This document shows positions 38,954-44,294 of a stretch of 44,294 bases of DNA, one piece after another. The stretch is from a bacterium. Its GTDB lineage: Bacteria > Patescibacteriota > Patescibacteriia > Patescibacteriales > JAKAJF01. The stretch's first letter is position 1; each line of letters begins with the position of its first letter. Under the pieces are notes generated by a model. It ran no database searches, was not told where the DNA came from, and saw only the letters and a list, made by a program, of their open reading frames with translations. The translations under genes and the position numbers were made by a program. The stretch covers positions 90,739 through 135,032 of the forward strand of contig JAJYLD010000002.1 in NCBI GenBank assembly GCA_021788015.1. Reading direction: 5' to 3'.

Positions 38954-41194
38954 TTAAAACTTTTTTCTTTCTCTGTTTCCGTGTCTTTCGTCGCGGTGTC
39001 CGCCGCGCGGAACGAATCCCCCCTCTTGTTTTCCTTTCTGGTCTCTCCACAAATGTTCATTCGCGGGAAGACCGAGCATGGTCAAATTGACGCGGCCCAT
39101 GGAATCGATTTCCTCTATTTTTACCTGAACCTCATCCCCGATTTTTAAGAGATCGCTCGGTTTGCCGACGCGATAAGGAGCCAGCTTCGAAACATGCACC
39201 ATGCCGTCGCGGCCCGGGGCCAGTTCGACAAAAGCGCCGAAATCCATGATACGCGCGACTAAGCCGGTAAAGATTTCGCCGACCTCGAATTTGCGCACGA
39301 TGTTTTTAATCCATTCTACCGCTTCCTTGCTCTTTTCCGGATCCATGCCGGTTACCATAACCAAGCCGTCATCGTCAATGTCGATCGCAACCCCCGTGGC
39401 TTCGATGATTTTATTGATTACCTTTCCGCCCGAACCGATGACGTCTCTGATTTTTTCCGGATCGATGCGGAAGGTGATAATGCGCGGAGCGTAAGGCGAC
39501 AGATCCGGTCGCGGCGCTTCGATTGTTTTTTTCATGACATCCAAAATCTGCAAGCGCGCTTCCAAACCGCGTTTTAATGTTTTTTCGATTATTTCAAAGG
39601 TTAAGCCATTGGTTTTTGTATCGAGCTGGATGGCGGTAATACCGTCTTCGGTTCCGGCGATTTTAAAATCCATGCCGCCTTTGCCGTCTTCCAAGTCTTG
39701 AATATCGGTTAAAACCTCCCACTCGCTCATGTCTTCGTTCGAGGCCAGGCCCATGGCGATTCCGGCCACCGCTTTTTTAATCGGCACGCCGGCGTCCATC
39801 AAAGCCAAGGATGAACCGCAAGTCGAAGCCATCGACGAAGATCCGTTTGAGCTCAAGGTTTCGCTGACGACGCGGATGGTATAAGGAAATTCTTCCTTGT
39901 CGGGCAACATGGGGACAATGGCTTTTTCCGCCAAGGCGCCATGACCGATTTCTCTTCGACCGGTTGCGCGCAAAGGACTGACTTCGCCGACAGAAAACGG
40001 CGGGAAAGTATAATGATGGATGTATCTTTTTGTCGCCATACCCTCGATGCTTTCCAGATGCTGCTCTAATCCGGGCGCGCCCAAAGTCACAACCGACATG
40101 ACCTGTGTTTCGCCCCGAGTGAAAACACCCGAACCGTGAATATGCGGAATCGCGCCGACCTCGGTCGTCAAGGGGCGAATTTCGTTCAAAGCGCGACCGT
40201 CAACACGACGTTTTTCTTTTAAAATTGCATTCGTAACTTCCGCCTCCACCATGTCCTCAACCAAAGCGCTGATGGCGCGAATACGATGACCGGCTCCAAT
40301 GCCGCGTTCAAAAAGAAAATGGTCCAACTTTTCCTTGATTGCGGCGATTGCCAATTTTCTTTCCCCTTTGGTGTAATAAATTTTATCGAACAAAATGGAT
40401 TTGATGTTTTCTTTTAACCATGAACGCGCAATTTCAAAAAGCGCTTCTTTTTCTTTTTCGAGTTCCATCTCTTCCGCGCTGACTAATTTTTCTTTTTCGG
40501 AAATGATTTTTACATCAACATTATTTTTTAATTCTTTAATAAGTTCAATCGCTTTTTGCAGAGCTTCTTGGCCGGCTTTGATCGCTTCGAACATGTCATC
40601 TTCTTTGATTTCTTTTCCGCCGGCTTCGATCATGATTACTTTTTGTTCCGTTCCGGCGACAATCAAGTCCAAATCGCTTTTTTCGCGTTCTTCGTAAACC
40701 GGATTAAAAACAAATTGACCGTCGATACGGCCAACGCGAACGCCGCCGATCGGACCGGCCCATTCCACTCCGGAAATTGAAAGCGCGGCCGAAGCGGCGA
40801 CTAAAGAAACAATATCATGATCGTTTTTTCCGTCGGTGGAATGAACAGTAATCATAACCTGAACGTCTTTCCTGGCTTTGTCGGAAAAAAGTGGGCGGAT
40901 GGAACGATCGATCATGCGGCCGGTCAGAACAGCTTCGTCCGAAGGGCGGCCTTCTCTTTTTATCCAGCGCGAACCCTTAATAATGCCTCCCGCATAAAGG
41001 CGTTCTTCAAAGTCGACCATGAGAGGGAAAAAGCCGATCCCCTCTCTTTCGGTTTTGGCCTCGACAACGGTAGCCAAGACGGAAGTTTCGCCGTACTGGA
41101 CGGTAACGGCGGCGTTTGCCTGTCTCGCTATTTTGCCGGTTTTAATCGTGAGTGGTCGGCCAAGCCATTCAGTTGAAAATGTTTTTTCTTGCAT
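38954..41194 (-). CDS. pnp: Polyribonucleotide nucleotidyltransferase (PNPase)
   Basis: 746 residues; 3'-5' phosphorolytic RNA degradation. Two RNase PH-like domains (N-terminal ETSVLATVVEAK...DRSIRPLFSDKARKDVQVM; second GSGVFTRGETQVMSVVTLG and ILMDAGVP-type LALMDAGVPIKKAVAGIAMGL) flank a helical domain. A KH domain (IRDVIGSGGKVINKIIEATGV) and an S1 domain (GEIFTGLVARIMDFGAFVELAPGRDGMVHVSKL) follow, and a charged tail with GG/RR repeats ends the protein. It follows rpsO with one gene in between. The 89-bp repeat ends 8 nt before its start codon. Confidence 0.97.
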   Translation of the reverse strand: MQEKTFSTEWLGRPLTIKTGKIARQANAAVTVQYGETSVLATVVEAKTEREGIGFFPLMVDFEERLYAGGIIKGSRWIKREGRPSDEAVLTGRMIDRSIRPLFSDKARKDVQVMITVHSTDGKNDHDIVSLVAASAALSISGVEWAGPIGGVRVGRIDGQFVFNPVYEEREKSDLDLIVAGTEQKVIMIEAGGKEIKEDDMFEAIKAGQEALQKAIELIKELKNNVDVKIISEKEKLVSAEEMELEKEKEALFEIARSWLKENIKSILFDKIYYTKGERKLAIAAIKEKLDHFLFERGIGAGHRIRAISALVEDMVEAEVTNAILKEKRRVDGRALNEIRPLTTEVGAIPHIHGSGVFTRGETQVMSVVTLGAPGLEQHLESIEGMATKRYIHHYTFPPFSVGEVSPLRATGRREIGHGALAEKAIVPMLPDKEEFPYTIRVVSETLSSNGSSSMASTCGSSLALMDAGVPIKKAVAGIAMGLASNEDMSEWEVLTDIQDLEDGKGGMDFKIAGTEDGITAIQLDTKTNGLTFEIIEKTLKRGLEARLQILDVMKKTIEAPRPDLSPYAPRIITFRIDPEKIRDVIGSGGKVINKIIEATGVAIDIDDDGLVMVTGMDPEKSKEAVEWIKNIVRKFEVGEIFTGLVARIMDFGAFVELAPGRDGMVHVSKLAPYRVGKPSDLLKIGDEVQVKIEEIDSMGRVNLTMLGLPANEHLWRDQKGKQEGGFVPRGGHRDERHGNRERKKF

Positions 41195-41202
41195 ATTTTT
41201 TT

Positions 41203-41291
41203 GTCATTCTGGAGCGAAGCGATAGAATCTCGTGGAATAAAACGAGAGCCTATCGGTCGTCCCGAAGACTCGGAACTCCCTCCAGGATGAC
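41203..41291. repeat. 89-bp terminal-inverted-repeat element, copy 3 (before pnp)
   Basis: It begins GTCATTCTGGAGCGAAGCG and ends CTCCAGGATGAC, with ATAGAATCTCGTGGAA and CGAGAGCCTATCGGTC inside. It has the same 89-bp length but opposite orientation to copies 1 and 2. Its end is 8 nt from the pnp start codon. Confidence 0.8.
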
Positions 41292-41304
41292 TTAAAATTA
41301 TGCT

Positions 41305-41389
41305 TGGCCAATAAATTACAGGACTATGGAAATTTCCTGTCCCCTCTCATCAAGGAGCGGAAGCCACAGTACTATCTATTTATTGACCA
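41305..41389 (-). ncRNA. Candidate structured RNA in the NYN-pnp gap
   Basis: On the minus strand TGGTCAATAAAT (41389-41378) and ATTTATTGGCCA (41316-41305) form a closing helix of 12 pairs with one G-U. Inside lies ACAGGAAATTTCCATAG-TCCTGT (with inner GGAAATTTCC) and a GC-rich arm containing GGCTTCCGCTCC and GAGAGGGGAC. A multi-branched fold is possible. It is 5' of pnp, whose leader is the target of autoregulation in other bacteria. I recognise no known riboswitch. Confidence 0.35.
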
Positions 41390-41416
41390 AACCATGTTAA
41401 TTAATGTTATTAAAAA

Positions 41417-41445
41417 ATAAGACGAAAAAAATAATTCCGCCTTAT
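41417..41445 (-). terminator. Terminator at the end of rpsO-NYN
   Basis: ATAAGGCG (41445-41438) and CGTCTTAT (41424-41417) form an 8-bp stem with one G-U and a T-rich loop, followed by TTTTTT. It overlaps the NYN stop codon. Confidence 0.55.
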
Positions 41446-41939
41446 CTCAATAAGTATTTTTTATCTTCGCTTAAATTTATAAAATCATCCACTTCTTCCA
41501 TTAGTTTCGCCGAAGCGGTTTGACGGAAAGCCATCATTTCAACCAAGCAACCTTTCGTGTTCTGTAAATAGCTGACCAAAGGAATAAAATCGCCGTCGCC
41601 AGTTACCAAAACCACCACATCCAATTTGTCGGCCAGCTTGATCGCGTCCATGGCTATTCCGACGTCCCAGTCCGCTTTTTTCGCGCCCCCGGCAAAAACT
41701 TGCAACTCTTTCATTTTTACTTCAAATCCTTGTTGGCTTAGGGCCTCAAAAAAAGGCACACCCTCTTCGGTTTCCGTTTTTATGACGTAAGCGACGGCGC
41801 GGATTAATTTTCTTCCGGCAACGGCGTCTCGCAAAATTTCTTTAAAATTGACTCTTCTTTTGTATAAATTTTTCGCCGAGTGGTACATATTGGAAACATC
41901 GACAAAAACTCCCACTCGTTGCTCCTTGTGCTTGATCAT
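41442..41939 (-). CDS. NYN-domain protein (LabA/DUF88 family)
   Basis: 165 residues, one PIN-like NYN domain. The conserved acidic residues are visible in VGVFVDVSNMYHSAK, KKADWDVGIAMDAIKLADKLDVVVLVTGDGDFIPLVSYLQ; this arrangement coordinates a metal in RNases of this fold. The protein is probably an RNA-processing or RNA-surveillance nuclease. It starts 2 nt after the rpsO stop codon, and pnp lies downstream, so it is inserted in the usual rpsO-pnp pair and may act with PNPase. Confidence 0.88.
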   Translation of the reverse strand: MIKHKEQRVGVFVDVSNMYHSAKNLYKRRVNFKEILRDAVAGRKLIRAVAYVIKTETEEGVPFFEALSQQGFEVKMKELQVFAGGAKKADWDVGIAMDAIKLADKLDVVVLVTGDGDFIPLVSYLQNTKGCLVEMMAFRQTASAKLMEEVDDFINLSEDKKYLLR

Positions 41940-41941
41940 AT

Positions 41942-42316
41942 TTATTGTTTTTCGGTTTTTTCGTTCGTTTCTTCCCCTTCTTCGGTTTCGCCGACCGATA
42001 TTTCTTCTTCCCGTTTTTTCCTTTCTTCTTCATCCTCGACCATTTTTTTGGCTATTTTTAAATTTAATTTTTTGGCCAATTCTTTAAACTGTTCTTCGTT
42101 TTCTTTTTGTAAATATTTCAAAAGGCGGCGTCTTTCCCCGACTTTTTTTAGCAACCCCCGGCGCGAAGAATGATCATGTTTATGGCGTTTTAAATGTTCG
42201 GCCAACTGTTTGATTTCTTCGGTTAAAATCGCAATTTGGACCTGCGAAGAACCAGTGTCCGTTTCATGGGTTTTGAACTTGTTGATAATTTTTTGCTTTG
42301 CTTTTTTGTCTAACAT
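41942..42316 (-). CDS. rpsO: 30S ribosomal protein S15 with extended C-terminus
   Basis: 124 residues; S15 normally has about 88-90. The core [72 protein letters not shown] is complete and binds 16S rRNA and helps subunit bridging. The extra 35 residues are charged with a strongly acidic end ([31 protein letters not shown]), probably disordered. It is first in rpsO-NYN-pnp. In E. coli S15 represses its own mRNA; I see no clear leader structure here. Confidence 0.93.
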   Translation of the reverse strand: MLDKKAKQKIINKFKTHETDTGSSQVQIAILTEEIKQLAEHLKRHKHDHSSRRGLLKKVGERRRLLKYLQKENEEQFKELAKKLNLKIAKKMVEDEEERKKREEEISVGETEEGEETNEKTEKQ

Positions 42317-42439
42317 GGCTTTTTGCCCCTGACCGAGAAGCGGTTTTAAAGCTTTTCCGCATCCAAGTAAAGGGTAGATTAATAAATTTATGAATAAACT
42401 CTAACATAAATTGAAAAAAAAGGCAAGGTGTCGTAAAAT

Positions 42440-42474
42440 GGAATTAGGAATTAGGAATTAGGAATTAGGAATTA
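42440..42474. repeat. Tandem heptamer GGAATTA, five copies
   Basis: Five exact GGAATTA units (42440-42474) are followed by GGAGGGG and then GATTCGTGG/GATTCATAATTC words that run into the recombinase start. The run may change length by slippage and so alter the spacing of the GGAGGGG. Confidence 0.8.
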
Positions 42475-42496
42475 GGAGGGGCATGATTCGTGGTTC

Positions 42497-43450
42497 ATGA
42501 TTCATAATTCACAACTCAAAAAACAAATTATCAATTTTCTCGAATATCTGGAAATTGAACGAGGGCTATCTCAGGCTACGATTCGCAACTATTCTTTTTA
42601 TTTAAACCGTTTTGCCGGGTTCGCAGAGGAGAATGGGATTAAAGCGTCGGAGAGAATTTCCAAAGAACTGCTGACAAAATATCGACTTTGGCTGAACCGC
42701 AAGCTTTTGGAAAGCGGTGAAAATTTAAAAAAGAATACGCAAAACTATCATCTCATCGCGTTACGCGGCTTTTTGAAGTATCTGGTCAAGAACGACGTAA
42801 AGACGTTGGAGCCGGAAAAAATAGAATTGGCCAAACAAGAACCGAGACAGGTCAGCTTTCTGGAGGGACCCGATTTGGAAAGAATGATGGCGGAACCGTT
42901 GCGGCTGAATCAAGCGGAAATTTTAAAGAAACGGGACAAAGCGATTCTCGAACTCTTTTTTTCGACCGGTTTGCGCGTTTCCGAACTGACAAAACTAAAA
43001 ACAGAAAATATAAATTTGAACAAAGATGAATTTACCGTGCGCGGGAAAGGAGCAAAACTGCGAGTGGTGTTTTTATCGCCGGAAGCGAAAAATTGGATTG
43101 AGGAATATTTGCACGCGCGCAAAGATATGAATCCGTTTTTGTTCGTAAGCCATGACAAAGCCATGAACGGAAAAAACAAAAACGGCAACGAAACCGGGTT
43201 GGCTCCGCGAAGCGTGCAAAGGCTTATTCAAAAATACTCGAAAGCGGCGGGTATTACAAAGCGCGTCACTCCCCACACTATGCGCCATAGTTATGCGACC
43301 GATTTATTGATCAATGGCGCCGACATTAGAAGCGTGCAGGCCATGCTCGGTCATTCCTCGATTACGACGACGCAAGTTTACACCCATATCACCGATCAAC
43401 AGCTTAGGGACGTTTATAAGGCGTTCCATGGAAAACGGAGAAAAAAGTAG
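42497..43450 (+). CDS. Tyrosine recombinase of the XerC/XerD type
   Basis: 317 residues. The N-terminal core-binding domain (FLEYLEIERGLSQATIRNYSFYLNRFAGF) is followed by the catalytic domain with all expected residues: R160 in TGLRVSEL, K184 in RGKGAKLR, H260-xx-R263 in HTMRHSYATDL, H286 in LGHSSITTTQ and Y295. It should resolve chromosome dimers at a dif site, or act as a standalone Xer in a reduced genome. No attachment site or mobile cargo is seen next to it. GGAGGGG lies 15 nt before this start. The name XerC or XerD cannot be told from the sequence alone. Confidence 0.93.
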   Translation: MIHNSQLKKQIINFLEYLEIERGLSQATIRNYSFYLNRFAGFAEENGIKASERISKELLTKYRLWLNRKLLESGENLKKNTQNYHLIALRGFLKYLVKNDVKTLEPEKIELAKQEPRQVSFLEGPDLERMMAEPLRLNQAEILKKRDKAILELFFSTGLRVSELTKLKTENINLNKDEFTVRGKGAKLRVVFLSPEAKNWIEEYLHARKDMNPFLFVSHDKAMNGKNKNGNETGLAPRSVQRLIQKYSKAAGITKRVTPHTMRHSYATDLLINGADIRSVQAMLGHSSITTTQVYTHITDQQLRDVYKAFHGKRRKK

Positions 43451-43531
43451 GTTGACGGATTTTGTGTTTGCACTTAAGATTAAATAAATTACATTCTTTT
43501 GAAAACTTAACCCAAGATAGAGGAGGGTGAA

Positions 43532-44294
43532 ATGGGAAAGGCGAAAAGGAGAATAAAGACAGGGTCGGCGGCTTTTCCTTGCTTGATTTACATTGGTTCG
43601 AGCGGAAAAAATTTAATCCGAAGCGAATGCCAGGAAATAAGCAAAAACGTGCAAACAAATAAAAATTTTTGCATGTATTGCAAGGTCGGACTCGGGCGGC
43701 AATGCATAGCTTGTGCCAAGCAGGGTATTTTTGGTGAAAAGGCCGAGATAGCGAGGTCGGAAGAGGGATTTAACAAGGGACTTTGTTTGGAACATCTCAA
43801 AAACGGAGCCGACTGGAAAAAACCAAAGTTCGGCGAAACCGCAACGCCTTTACCTGGACGGCCGATGCCCGAGCAGGAAGAAGAAGGGAACGAAAATCTC
43901 ATTCTTCCAACTCTGGCCGAGATAAGAAAGATGTATAGGGATTTTCTTGAATTTGGCGCTCTTCCTTCCGTACGGGAACTGACGCTTCCGATAAGGAAAA
44001 AGCTTCTGGAAGATTTCGCAGCCGAAAGAAGTCCTGAAAGAATAAAGATTCCTGCCGGCGAAGTCAGGCTCGATCTGGTCAGGCCCAAGTTCGATCAGCC
44101 GCGAAAAAGGTTTTATCTGTTTAAGATTTTTAATTTGGCCAAGAGCAGAACAGTCGAACAAATAACGCCTATCATGGTGTATAAGATTGAGGGCGACAAA
44201 AACGGGTTTGCTTATGGAATTGTCGCTGGGGAAAGGCGGTTTTGGTCGGACGTAATTAGGGGCGCAAAAAGCATCCGAGACGAGATAACATCTG
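43532..44294 (+). CDS. Unknown zinc-ribbon-like protein (cut by window edge)
   Basis: At least 254 residues, open to the window end. A perfect AGGAGG lies 5 nt before the ATG. The N-terminal 60 residues carry a cysteine cluster: C46-M-Y-C in NKNFCMYCKVGLGRQCIACAKQ, i.e. CxxC-x7-CxxC-like spacing, with extra cysteines at PCLIYIG and RSEC, typical of a zinc-binding module. A Pro-rich linker follows (FGETATPLPGRPMPEQEEEGNENL), then a helical domain. The C-terminal part visible includes FYLFKIFNLAKSRTVEQITP. Family not recognised; the C-terminus is missing. Confidence 0.7.
   Translation, partial: MGKAKRRIKTGSAAFPCLIYIGSSGKNLIRSECQEISKNVQTNKNFCMYCKVGLGRQCIACAKQGIFGEKAEIARSEEGFNKGLCLEHLKNGADWKKPKFGETATPLPGRPMPEQEEEGNENLILPTLAEIRKMYRDFLEFGALPSVRELTLPIRKKLLEDFAAERSPERIKIPAGEVRLDLVRPKFDQPRKRFYLFKIFNLAKSRTVEQITPIMVYKIEGDKNGFAYGIVAGERRFWSDVIRGAKSIRDEITS

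Noticed and set aside
42497-43450. Integrase of an integrated element
   Set aside because: No attachment duplications, no phage or plasmid genes nearby, and the protein fits a housekeeping Xer recombinase.

Overview
The window looks like part of the chromosome of a candidate-phyla-radiation (Patescibacteria/Parcubacteria-like) bacterium. This is inferred from compact AT-rich DNA, the mix of single-copy housekeeping genes, short intergenic spacers full of palindromes, a minimal envelope and sugar metabolism, TrmB-type regulators and standard genetic code use. No database comparison was possible. No phage, insertion sequence, CRISPR array or plasmid genes were seen.

Layout. 1-5.7 kb (minus): the N-terminal part of RNase J, a tRNA-Leu(CAG) surrounded by odd tRNA-like fragments, a membrane-anchored peptide-binding protein, secG, infC-rpmI-rplT, tRNA-Gly, tRNA-Leu(TAA) and the tmRNA. 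5.7-14.3 kb (mostly minus): smpB, tig, a proton-pumping pyrophosphatase, nusA, three small unknown genes and a bifunctional PGI/PMI. 14.5-27 kb: a divergent unknown gene and TrmB regulator, then a long plus-strand block of yebC, ruvC, two glycogen-synthase-like genes with a GH57 enzyme, an APH-fold kinase, a PHP phosphoesterase, methyltransferases, trxB, rnhB and a membrane protein. 27-34.5 kb: the origin neighbourhood, with tRNA-Ala, tRNA-Arg, bactofilin, a lipid-kinase-like protein, yidC-yidD-rnpA-rpmH (minus) divergent from dnaA-dnaN, then galT. 34.5-44.3 kb: a class A penicillin-binding protein, a second TrmB regulator, a nucleoside-deoxyribosyltransferase-like protein, rpsO-NYN-pnp (minus), a Xer recombinase and a truncated zinc-ribbon protein.

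How it works together. Translation and its quality control (IF3, L35, L20, L34, S15, tmRNA/SmpB, trigger factor), RNA decay (RNase J, PNPase, NYN, RNase P protein), membrane protein insertion (SecG, YidC, YidD) and replication initiation (DnaA, beta clamp) dominate. The sugar genes (PGI/PMI, GalT, two GlgA-like, GH57, kinase-like) suggest storage or modification of an alpha-glucan.

The most unusual content is non-coding. (1) A tRNA-Leu-like gene is apparently split into a 5' and a 3' part around an intact tRNA-Leu; the acceptor halves are perfectly complementary and the inner flanks could form a 12-bp helix. (2) An 89-bp terminal-inverted-repeat element occurs three times, each ending 8-10 nt before a start codon. 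(3) Many spacers are built from short, locus-specific quasi-repeated words that run up to a start codon. (4) Two TrmB paralogues share a promoter/operator-like region of about 65 bp.
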